Part shown: in pieces, positions 36,201 through 46,200 of the stretch | How the letters are laid out: each line of letters starts with the position of its first letter | Numbering within the stretch: the stretch's first letter is position 1 | DNA from: Colius striatus | Taxonomy: Eukaryota; Chordata; Aves; Coliiformes; Coliidae | DNA: 64,000 bases | Assembly (NCBI RefSeq): GCF_028858725.1 | Contig: NC_084790.1 | Location: forward strand, 2,114,001-2,178,000 | Direction: 5' to 3' | Program-made: the position numbers and the translations under genes | The notes under the pieces: model-generated | What the model saw: the letters and a program-made list of their open reading frames with translations, nothing else | The model's database searches: none | What the model was told of the DNA's origin: nothing

Positions 36201-37219
36201 CAGTTATTTCACATAGACACAAGTTTTTTTTCCCCCTCTCCCACAAAAAACCCAAAAAACATACGAGAATGAGAATACTTCAAGACATTCCACAGTGTCT
36301 AACACTGATTAGCTGCAAGGTCAATGGCTTCTTCTGCCATTACCATGGCAGGCACACAGGCTGAGATCATTCCAACATGAATCTATATACATGCACATAC
36401 AGCAACAACACTAAGCATGCTACAGCTCCTTTCTACAGGCAAATAAAAGTAGTTTGCTTGTGTGTAATAGGTGTAAAAAAGCTTTCAACTGGTTTACAAC
36501 CAGGTGGTGACTCGGAGAACTCTGGCTACACATCGATGGACTGAATGTCATTTGGAACACAGAAGTTTTAAAGCTGTTGTTCTCTTCCAGAATTCATGCT
36601 TCTAAGTCACAGCAGGTTGTGTTAGGTCGTGCAGGATTTGTCTACTTGGTAAAAGGAGTGAAAAAGGAATAAGCTTATGTTGTTTAGTGCAAGGGAAGGC
36701 AGTCCTGGAAAGCACCAGAGAGTCTCAAATAGAACAAAAGCATTTTAAGGCATTAAAAGTGGTTTTCCTCACATGAAACCTGCTCGCTCAAAAGACACAG
36801 AATTCAAGACAGATGTTGTGTTTTGCTTTCCAAGCTTAGTTTAGGGGAACCCCCCACACACAATAGCAGAAACCGTGAGTGTTGTGAGGCAGAAGGGCAG
36901 GACGGGATCAGCGTTACCGTGCTTTTTGTTACTTGGGGCAACGCGTGGCCACGCAAAGCTCTGGCACCACACACCGCGGAGACACGGCTGTGTGCAAGCG
37001 AAGGAGGATTTCAGCGCGAGGTTTGTTGGTTTTAAGCAGCCCCTCGCCCGCACAGCGTGTCCTCAGCCCGGTTTTAACGAGGCTCGGAGGTGCTTTGCAG
37101 GAGGCCGGCCCCGCCGCGGCTCCTCCCGCGCACACGCGCAAGGCAGGCGGCTAACGAAGGGAAGTCCGGTGTTCAACACTCACCCTAATCCGCTCGGGTT
37201 TACTTACAAGGAAAGACAT
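24277..37219 (-). CDS. STRADA: STE20-related adaptor alpha, pseudokinase
   Basis: Twelve coding exons on the minus strand: 37219-37184, 36171-36114, 34599-34571, 31021-30919, 29349-29228, 29094-28986, 28906-28783, 27925-27754, 27119-27015, 26552-26311, 25580-25538 and 24429-24277 (TAG). They total 1,296 nt, 431 aa, the same length as human. It starts [12 protein letters not shown] and ends in the WEF tail that binds MO25. Pseudokinase features are visible: the beta-3 lysine position reads VTVRR (about 97-101), the HRD motif is HRS (193-195), and DFG is replaced by GLR (213-215). By family knowledge STRADA, MO25 and LKB1 form the active AMPK-activating complex. All seven intronic CR1 copies are sense to the gene. 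An untranslated exon ends at 37530. Confidence 0.97.
24577..25113 (-). mobile_element. CR1 LINE fragment(s), STRADA intron
   Basis: Two CR1 3' ends in tandem: a short tail piece (24577-24612, 'cacagaatgatggttgg') followed by a second start ('gagtcacaggggttggaagg') that runs on through 'tttcctcagcaggaacatgc' to 'gatgcccccaggctgccatt'. It either represents two insertions or a rearranged tail. Confidence 0.88.
25201..25362 (-). mobile_element. CR1 LINE 3' fragment, STRADA intron
   Basis: 'tcatagaatagctggggttg', 'cagcccaagcccccgctaaa' and 'cctccctgggcagcctgggc'. Only the last ~160 bp of the element remain. Confidence 0.88.
25883..25998 (-). mobile_element. CR1 LINE 3' fragment, STRADA intron
   Basis: Short, well-preserved tail: 'catagaatcacagaatggtg', 'gatcatccagcccaacctcc' and 'agatcaggtcacacaggaac'. 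Confidence 0.9.
26704..27003 (-). mobile_element. CR1 LINE fragment abutting a STRADA donor
   Basis: A different CR1 subfamily type ('ccctcagcacctcagctatg', 'cctcccctgaggcaactgag', 'ttccaggtagctgtagagag'). Its truncated 5' end stops about 11 bp from the donor of the STRADA exon 27119-27015. Confidence 0.85.
28181..28350 (-). mobile_element. CR1 LINE 3' fragment, STRADA intron
   Basis: 'agaatcatggaatgggaggg', 'tttagagctcatccagtcca' and 'ccacaccctccctgggcagc'. Truncated after the 'gggccagaacc' block. Confidence 0.9.
29739..30775 (-). mobile_element. CR1 LINE, long young copy, STRADA intron
   Basis: About 1.04 kb, from the 'cacagaatctgaaggtctgg' tail back into the ORF2 C-terminal region ('ctgagggactccactggata'). 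A 172-codon minus-strand open frame (30432-29914) closely matches those at 59717-60235 and 61411-61929. Same subfamily as those two copies. Confidence 0.93.
31022..34570 (-). other. STRADA intron, no repeat or exon seen
   Basis: About 3.5 kb of AT-richer intron between exons 34599-34571 and 31021-30919. I see no CR1, unlike the rest of the gene. There are only short open frames and homopolymer runs. Confidence 0.55.
34907..35640 (-). mobile_element. CR1 LINE fragment, STRADA intron
   Basis: 'cacagaatcccacaatggct', 'ggaaacctcctgagaaggag', 'aggaacatgctccagtgccc', 'gctgccattggcttcttgcc' and 'tgcccactagaactctcagg'. One of the longer sense-oriented copies. Confidence 0.92.
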
Positions 37220-37700
37220 GGAATCCGCGTTTAGCGTTTTACCACACGCAGCTCGGGAAGGGACGAGACAACCTGCGGGTACACCACTGGGTCACCCCCT
37301 CACAGCCCCGGCGCCGGGCGGCGCTCAGCAGCCCTCACCCCACCCGCTCGCCACAGGCCAAACGGGCCTCAGCCGCTCTCCCCAGGCCACGCGTGCCTCA
37401 GCCGCTCTCCCCAGGCCACGGCGGCCTCAGCCGCTCCCCCGGGCAGCCTCGGCGGCCTGCCGGCCCCGCTCCTCCCCGGCCCGGGCCCCGCCGGCCCCTC
37501 ACCCGCCTCAGCCCGCGGCCGCCGCTTACCGGCAGGAGACGCCGCGCGCGTGACGTCAGCGCGCCGTCACGTGACGAGGAGCGCGCAGCTCGCGGCGCCT
37601 CGCGCGACGTCACCGAGGCGGGAAGGAGCCGGCGCCATCTTGGGCTGCCTCAGGGGGCGAGGCTTCGCCTCCCCGTCCCCGCACCCCCGCGCCCTCGGGG
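37060..37700. promoter_or_regulatory. CpG-island promoter of STRADA
   Basis: Very CpG-dense. It holds the probable untranslated exon 1 of STRADA (ending at 37530, donor CCG|GTAAG), a perfect CRE TGACGTCA at 37551-37558, a perfect palindrome GTCACGTGAC at 37566-37575 (CLEAR / extended E-box), a second CRE-like GACGTCAC at 37606-37613, and a YY1-type AAGATGGCGCC (minus strand) at 37641-37631. No TATA box. Confidence 0.75.
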
Positions 37701-37789
37701 CCCACACGGCTCTGTCCTTAACAGCAAGGGGTAAATCCTTCATCTGTGCCCACCTCGGCGGAAAAACTCACTAAAAGAAAGACACAGGT

Positions 37790-38167
37790 GCTGGAGCATG
37801 TCGAGACCTGGGCAAGGGGCTGGAGCACAAGGGTGAGGGGGAGCAGCTGAGGGAATGGAGGTGTTCAGCCTGAAAAAGAGGAGTCTGAGGGGAGACAGGT
37901 ACACTCTGCAAGTCTCTGACAGGAGGCTGCAGTGAGCTGGGGGTCAGCCTCTTCTGCCTAGTAATGAGCGACAAGAGAAAAGGGGCTCAAGTTGCCCCAG
38001 GGGAGGTTGAGGTTGGAGCTGAGGCAGAACTGTTCCCCTGAGAGGGGTGTCAGCCCCTGTGCCAGGCTGCCCAGGGAGCTGGGGCAGTGCCCAGCCCTGG
38101 AGGGATCCCAAAGCCGTGGGGCTGAGGTGCTGAGGGTCAGGGGTTAGTGGTGGGCTGGGCACGGTGA
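37790..38167 (+). mobile_element. CR1 LINE fragment, STRADA/CCDC47 gap
   Basis: 'gggcaaggggctggagcaca', 'gttgccccaggggaggttga', 'agaggggtgtcagcccctgt' and 'aaagccgtggggctgaggtg'. It lacks its own tail and runs directly into the next CR1. Confidence 0.9.
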
Positions 38168-38169
38168 GA

Positions 38170-38450
38170 TCCTGGAACTGCAGGGGCTTAAACACCAGGG
38201 GGAATGGGATGAAGTTGGAACACAAAAAGTTCCACTTATATTTAAGAAAAAACTGTTTTATTGTGAGGGAGCCCTGGCCCAGGCTGCCCAGAGGCGTTGT
38301 GGAGTCTCTTTACTTGGAGGTCTTCAAGACCCCCCTGGACACGTTCCTGTGCTCCCTGATCTAGGTGGGAGCTGCTTCTGCAGGGGGGTTGGACTGGATG
38401 AGCTCTAAAGCTCCCTTCCAACCCCCACCATTCTGTGACTCTGTGATCTT
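38170..38450 (+). mobile_element. CR1 LINE 3' fragment, STRADA/CCDC47 gap
   Basis: 'gggatgaagttggaacacaa', 'ggagccctggcccaggctgc', 'gatgagctctaaagctccct' and tail 'ccaccattctgtgactctgt'. A different subfamily from the copy it abuts. Confidence 0.9.
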
Positions 38451-38455
38451 TTCCA

Positions 38456-40241
38456 ACCAAAATGATTCTCTGATACCTTCCTCCATCTCCAGGCCCTCCT
38501 TCAGCACCCACCACCCTCCCAGGGAGCAGCTCTGGAAAGAATCACTTCTGTCCCCATCACTGCAGAGAACACCAGCTCCCACATGTTTAGAGATCAACGC
38601 TGAAACCTATCCAGGACAAACGAGGCTTCGAGATTCTGCTGCTGAAAGGAACACAGAGTCCAGCCAAGCACAGCAGGCAGATGGAGTGTTTCAATTATAT
38701 TTTTACTCTTCAGTAGATTGTTTACATTACAAAATTAGCTGCCATGGCCCACAACCATATGGGACTTCAGGAAAGCTTGTCCACTGAACTCAAAAGAGCA
38801 CAAACTAGAATCTCCTTTCAAAGAACTTAGTGAAACAATACCATATTAAATCTTTAAAGCTAAATAGTGCTAAAATTTCACATCATTACATTAGTTTTGG
38901 TTTTAAATAAAAGTTTACCAACCATTCTATAAAATTAATGTATTTGCATGTACCAGCTTACAGACATTTGCCTTTCAATCAGTGTGAAGTATCCCACAGC
39001 TGGAACAAGAAGCTGAAGCAATTGCTGTTTCAACAGCAGCTCCTTTCTTATTGCCTCAAAACCAAGTTTGCACAAAAGTAGTGAACAAGAAAATGCAAGA
39101 CAGTTCTTCTTTTCCCCACCCTCCCCACAAAACTGTTAAAAGTCTGTTACAAGCAACAATAAAATTCCTTCTAGACAGGAAGCATTTATAAAATGCAGCG
39201 CTCTCAGTTAGCCAAGTGCTTGCACAGGGGCAATTCACTTCATTCTCCCCTTTATATTCCAAAACCTGAAGCAATCATTTACCAAATGAAGAGGATCCCA
39301 CATCCCCTGAAGCATTCTATTGTTTTTTACTTGCTTGGGGAAATTTGCAGTTGCAGATACTTCACTGAGTTTAGTTTCTGGGCTGAAGTGAACCGGGCAG
39401 CAGCTGCTGAGATCAGGAGAAAAAGTTTATGAGGCAAACTTGTACAGTTAAAAAACTATTTAGAGAAAGCTAGCTGAAGCTTCTGAGTTTACCATGCACC
39501 CAACTCCTGAAGAAACACCACGTTGACATTACAGATTTCACATTGTATTAAGCTTGCAGCATTCAAAAATCACAAGTAGGAAACTGTTCATGTATTCCAC
39601 TCCCTCCTACAACCCCTCTACGTTTTACATGAGGCCAATCACGCCCCACAGGTGACTTAATACTGTTTCAGTCCCCAATTTGTACAAAAGAAGAATCACT
39701 AGCCTGTTTTACTGGGCTTAAATCCCTGAAGAACCCATACTGTGTATGGAAGGCTCTAAGTTTTGTGCCTTTAAAAGCTCGATGCAAATAAATGCACAGT
39801 AAATGTTTCTTGTGCAGTTTTCCCCCCCTTGAGTTTTTCCCCACACCCCCCCTTCCCTCCCAATAACTAAAACCCCAAAAATGTTTCAAACCAAAGCCAT
39901 AAATATGTTACCAGCACATGTGGACAGGATTACAGTCTTATGTTTTTAAAGAACAGATGATAAGGAGCATTCAAGAATATTGCAATTCTTTGTTGGTTTG
40001 TTTAACAGACAAGTAGCAAAAAAAAAATGTCAGCCACCTGGAATAAAACTGCTGAGACAAAGCCTCTACAGAACACCTGCATGTTGCTGTAATACTTCAG
40101 TAAGTAACACGACAATGTAAGGAGCATTTCTCTTTGATGGCTACTAGTGTTCAAAAGAAAGGTGGGGTTTGTGGAGGAAGTCTTTGTACCCTGCAAATCA
40201 AAAGTTGCGCAGGTGGCACTGAGACACTTCTCACCACGGAG
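38456..40241 (-). other. CCDC47: Probable CCDC47 3' UTR
   Basis: AT-rich, repeat-free sequence directly downstream of the CCDC47 stop, comparable in length to the long 3' UTR expected for this gene. I see no canonical minus-strand AATAAA. An AATATA variant occurs near 38,697-38,702, a possible end. The assignment is inferred from position. Confidence 0.45.
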
Positions 40242-43200
40242 TCACATCGCTTTCACTTTGATTTGCTTCATCTTCATCTGCTTCTTCTCGAGTTTCTTCT
40301 GCTCACGTCGCAAAGCAGCTTCCTGGAAGCAAGGTCAAAGAGTGAACATCAGCCAGGTGAGCATGTCACAAGAGCCAAACAAGAAGGGCCTCCATTACTT
40401 GAGTTCACGAGCTGGGCAAAGAGCGTACATGCTGCAAGTTATCTGCCTGCCACCAAAACAAGTCAAAGCTGGACATTGCTGGTCTATCTACAAGCAGCCC
40501 TAAGAAATACTGAAGGGGAAAATGTGCCAGTGGCTTGGAACAGTCTAAATCTGAGAGCTGGGCACAGAGGAACCTGCAGAGGTTCAACAAGGGCAAGGGC
40601 AGAGTCCTGCAGCTGGGGAGGAACAAGCCCCTGCAGCAGCACAGGCTGGGGGTGACCTGCTGGAGAGCAGCTCCAGGAGACAGACCTGGCACTGCTGGGG
40701 GAGAATCAACTGCCCATGAGCAGCAACGTGGCCTGGTGGGCAAGAAGCCAATGGCAGCCTGGGGGCATCCAGCAGAGTGTGGATCCAGCAGCAGGGCCAG
40801 GGAGCTTCTGCTCCCCTTTGCTCTGCTCTGCCACATGTGCTGAGGCCTCATCTGGAGTCCTGGGGCCAGTTGTGGGCTCCCCAGCTGCAGAGGGACAGGG
40901 AAGTGCTGCAGAGAGGCCAGCACAGGGCCAGCAAGATGCTCAGGGCACTGGAGCATGTTCCTGCTGAGGAAAGGCTGTGGGCCCTGGGGCTGCTCAGGCT
41001 GGAGGAGGCTGAAGGGGATCCCATTAATATTTATAATCATCTCAATGGTGGGTGTCAGGAGGTTGGGGCATCCTTTTTTCGATGGTATCTAGCAACAGGA
41101 CAGCGGGTGATGGGATGAAGCCAGAACACAAACAGTTCCATTTAAACACAAGGCCAAACTGTTTGAGTGTTGGGGTGAGGGAGCCCTGGCCCAGGCTGCC
41201 CAGGGAGGGTGTGGAGGCTCCTTCCTTGGAGCTCTTCAAGCCCCACCTGGACACGTTCCTGTGCTCCCTGATCTAGGTGGGAGCTGCTTCTGCAGGGGGG
41301 TTGGACTGGATGAGCTCTAAAGGTCCCTTCCAACCCCCACCATTCTATGACTGTGACCATCCACCTCACCTCCAGCCGACGCTGCTTTTCAGGATCCTCT
41401 TCATTCATGATTCTCTCCTTCTCTGCCCGTTTCTTCTCCTCTCGGCGGGACTGGGCAGCCTCCTGTCTTTGCACATGGGTCAGTTTAAGGAAGTTCTCTT
41501 CCACTCGAGCTCTGTTCTTGTCAGCCTTTTGTTTACCCTTTGCACAGAGAATGATGGTTAACGTGCAGAATGCAGTTAACGCTCCTCAATCTCAAGGAGC
41601 CAGTGTTGACGATGCAATTTCAGCCACACTACTTACTTCTCTGTTCAGACGGAACTTCTTTGCTTTGTCAATACAGTAGATAACCATGCTCATCAGAGGC
41701 AGCAAAGACTCCATGTCCTTTGGGGAAGTGTTGCCTGAACCAGGCACTGAAATAAAGGAATTTTCTTGTTAATTCAGAGTTTGGCAGGATTCTTGTACTT
41801 GCTGTAAGATTCTTTCCTTATTGCTCAACACCATCTAGGTGGTACCTGCTTCAGCAGGGGAGTTGGACTAGATGATCTCTAAAGGTCCCTTCCAAACCCC
41901 TACCATTCTAGGATTCTATGATACATGAAAGAAAGATGTTCTTGTCCTCTTGAGGAAAGACAGAGCTTAGTGCTGGGTCCTGCAGTTAGGTTACAAATCC
42001 ATGCAAAGGGTTGGAGAAGCATGGCTGGAAAGCTGCCTGGTGGCAAAGGACCTGGGGGTGTTGATCAACAACCGGCTTCACATGAGCCAGCAGCGTGCCC
42101 AGGTGGGCAAGAAGGCCAGTGGTATCCTGGCTTGGATCAGCACTAGTGTGATGATGGATGGAGGGCATGTCGGTTGACAGCAGCTGAACAGGAGGCAGCA
42201 GCGTGCCCAGGTGGGTAAGATGGCCAAGTGCATCCTGGCTGGGCTCAGCACTGGGGTGGCAGCAGGAGCAGGGCAGGGATTGTTCCCCTGTGCTGGGCCC
42301 TGGGGAGGCTGCAGCTCCAGGGCTGTGCTCAGTGCTGGGCTCCTCACTCACTGCCACAGTGACACTGAAAGGCTGGAGTGTGGCCAGAGCTGGGCAGCAG
42401 AGCTGGGGAAGGGGCTGGAGCACAAGGGTTCTGGGGAGGGTGTATTCTGCCTGGAGAAGAAGAGACTGAAGGGAGACAGGAGGTTATGGCAATGATTCTG
42501 TGGCAAGGTCTCTTCTCTCAAGCAACAGGACAGGACAACAGGACAAAGGGAAACAGCCTCAAGCTGCACCAGGGGAGGTTTAGATCGGATATTAGGAAAA
42601 ATCTGTTCACTGAAAGGGCTGCCAAGCGCTTTCCCAGGCTGCACAGGAAAGTGGTGGAATCCCTATCCCTGGAGGTTACTTAAAGATGTGTAGATATGGC
42701 ACTAAAGGATGTGGTTTAGGAGTTAACCAAGTAGTTTTGTGCAAGCTCAAAGGGCAAGGCACATGGCTTAAAAACAAGCCACATGGTAACCAAATGCAAC
42801 CATCAGGAGAGATACAAACGTGAACTAAGATCAATCACAGCAAGTCTGATGAGCCTGTTATCATGACTATGAGCCACTCAGTCCCCAGTGTAATTACTGC
42901 ATAATTAATCCACGATCCTGTTCCAGCACAAGTCATTCATCACATCATTATCTTCCATAGCTGACAGAACTTGAGCATGTGACATATAATGCATGACTCT
43001 TCCCCTTAGATACACAGACATCCCTGCACATCAGTTCTCTTACCATTAAATGTAAACAAAAGTGTCTTTTTAGTCTCAGGCAGTTTTGTAAGCTGACCTT
43101 CCCTGGTGGGAAAGAAAAAAAGGGGCTGGAATGAGGGAAGAAAAATACAGGCATACAAAATACCTCACATTGTTAGAGCAAACCTTGTCAAGAGAGACAC

Positions 43201-46200
43201 TTGTGGACTACTTGAAGAAAAAAAGATGAAAAGCCTGGCTGTAACCCCCATATTTAAGTCTCTGCTCAGATTCCTGAAGTGTTTGACTCAAAAGCATGCA
43301 GTGAAAAGGCATTACTGTAAAAATGAATCATCTCATCTCAGCAGAGGTCAGCTGAGCTCTGGCACCTGAGCCCCACTGACATTCTGGTTTACACATAGTC
43401 TGTTGTTTACATTACTCCAAATCTTCTATAAATAGCAGGAAAAAACCCCAAGAATTCAAGTCTTCACTGCCCAAACCTCAGAGTATTCTAATGTAGAAAG
43501 CCAGACCTGCATTTCCCACGTCCACTTCAAGGTACCTAAACAGCTGTTGTATCATTAAATCAAAAGTATGTTCCTTTTTCTGGAGGACAGTTTCAAGTTT
43601 GGATGCAGATCATTCATTTATATGCCTGTGAGCATAACACACCCTTGCAAAAAACCTAAACCACCCATCACTTGGCAATTCTGAAGCAGCAGCTGAAAGT
43701 ACCTCACAATTAGGAGGCTTAGAGATACAGCAGATATACTGCATCTATTTCTCCAGCACAGCTGAGAATCAACCTGGAGTACCCAAGAGATGGATTCAAC
43801 AGCAGAACATTTAAGCCAGATCAGGTAGAGAAGGGCCAACAATCCACAGTTTTGAGTTTGTTTCTTCCACTGCAGACCTGACTTAAATGTAGTTCTCAGT
43901 GCATTCAAAAGCATCGAAGTTAATGTGTTCTCCTCCTGCAGGGTTGTTTCTTGGCCCTTAAACTCTTCCCACGCTGTGTACCTTCAGTGGGCTTACTCAG
44001 GTGTTTTTCCATGCTGCTGTGTACACTGTAGCTGCCAGGGGTTATCTAAATTTATAGCTCCTCAAACTACAGTGGAACCAGCACACTCAAAATAAATATT
44101 AAGGGCAATACAGCACCTTGATCTTCTGAACTACAACAGCATTTGGAAGTATTGGGAGCCTACTTATTCACCTGTTTCACCTTTGCTCCCAATTTATCTT
44201 TGTGTGCATTCCAGCAAGATCCACACTGCAAACAGTTTTGCCAGCCTCTCTTTTGCTTAGTGTTCCAGTAGCTACTGGGAGGAGAGATTTAACTTTATAC
44301 TTACTCTTGCATAAGTTTTGGACCGGAGAACTGGTCCGAGAATTGGACGGACTCAATCTTGTCAGCGTAGTGCGTGAGGAAATGGATCATCTAAAGCAGA
44401 AACTGGAGTTAAGTTTTTTCCCCCCCCAACACCAATCCATCTGCAGCCTCCCCATGCTCCATACAGGTTTGTTAACATGTCAACTTTGAAGCCCTGCAGA
44501 AACACATCATCGTTATCCTCCTCTGAACAGGCTGTTGGAACTAACTTCCAGGCTTTGAAAAGCAGTTTGAAGACTGAAGTTTGTGTTAGACTAAACAGAT
44601 GTTATGTCAAAGGAATAAAGATGGAAGAATTACACTCTTCTTCCAGCCCTTCAGCTTCCTGAAGGTCTTGACTTCTTTAGATCTCACCAGGGCCCCTTTT
44701 CATCTCCTGTAAACATCCCAACAGGAAGGACTTCTTGCATAGTGGCAAGGTTTACCAAGGAAGACTTGTACTAACTCATTCAAGATTACCTTAGCGTCCA
44801 TCATTCCCTCTGTGACCTCTCCCATCTCTGACAAGATAGCCAGCGAATCTGGAAGCCCATATTTTGCACCAGACTTAGGTTTATCACTGCAGAACTCACT
44901 CTGTTTCAAAGAGAACAAAGAAATAAGAACAAAACACAAGCTTTTAAGTGGCTTATCAGACTGACCTGTTCCAGTATCAATAGTTTCTAAGTTAGTATTT
45001 CCCTTCAGTAGTCAGGATTTTAAGGGAAAAGAGATAACAATTCTAATACATCCATGCTGGTATGCTCAAAGTTGGAGGAAAGCTTTTTGCTTCCACTGAA
45101 CAGGAACAGAACAAAACCCAACTGGCCTCCTACCGACCACACTTTAGTGCTGTTGCTTGAGAGAAGTTGAGAGGGAAAAGGTTTGCAAACCACTGCTAGT
45201 TATCACCAGATTCTTTGCAAGCTGCCGAGTGTGAACATATGTAAAGTTTTCATTTCAGATCATGTCAAAGCAGATGACTTAGACCCAAGCTTTCCACATC
45301 ACGTATCACTAGTTAACTTCCCAACATGAACATACCAGGTCCTGCATCTCTTTCTGAAGTCGCACCAGTGCTTTTCTTGTTCCAACAGCAAACACGTAGG
45401 TGTCCATATCTTCATCGTTCATTGTTACTTTTATTTGCTGTGGGACAAAATGTTATTAGCCTGGATCAGAGCTAGATGATGTATACTCTGCCTTCAGACT
45501 ACTGGCCAAACAGACAACTGTATCCTCTGTGACTTCAATGTTTGGCTGACATTGATTCATAAGAATAAAGCCTAAGCAAAGCCACACAGAGCTAAAATAA
45601 AGGTTGTTGATTTAAAGCTTCTCAGTGTGCCTTAAGGTAAGGTTGCTTTTTAATGATACTGAGTACAAAGTGTTCTGGTATCATGCTACAGTGTAATGAC
45701 AGCTACTAGAGCAGCAGTTCTAAGACTCCTTTGCAGTGCAAGTGTCTGTTGCTTACATGCATCTAATTAGATGTATTATAGATACAGGGAAAGAGTATTC
45801 AGAGTGCACACAGACACTATTCTCTCTTGTAACCTCTCTTGGCATTTATGTAGTTCAAGATTACTCTCATCTCCAAAAGCAAGGCAAAAAGAAACACTAC
45901 AGGATGTAATATCCAGACCAGCATATGCATCAAGTGGCTCTGTTCAGACAGACCAAACAGACAGAAGAACAATCACTAAGTCTTGAAGCACAATAAACTG
46001 TTGGCCAAACTACTCAATTTAAAACTCACAGATAAAACCAATTTCCAGTCATCAGCAGTTTGCATTTTGCCAAAAGCAGCAGAGCTGAAACAAAAGAATG
46101 CAGCAGTTTATATCACAGCTAATCTGAAGGGCTGACTACGTACCACTTGGTCAGAAGCTGGCCTCATCATGCGTGCAAGAACATTCAGTAGGTCTTGTCT

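Noticed and set aside
24277-37219. STRADA read as a decayed kinase pseudogene because catalytic motifs are missing
   Set aside because: Loss of the beta-3 lysine, HRD and DFG motifs is normal for this pseudokinase. The frame is intact over all twelve exons and ends in the conserved WEF tail.
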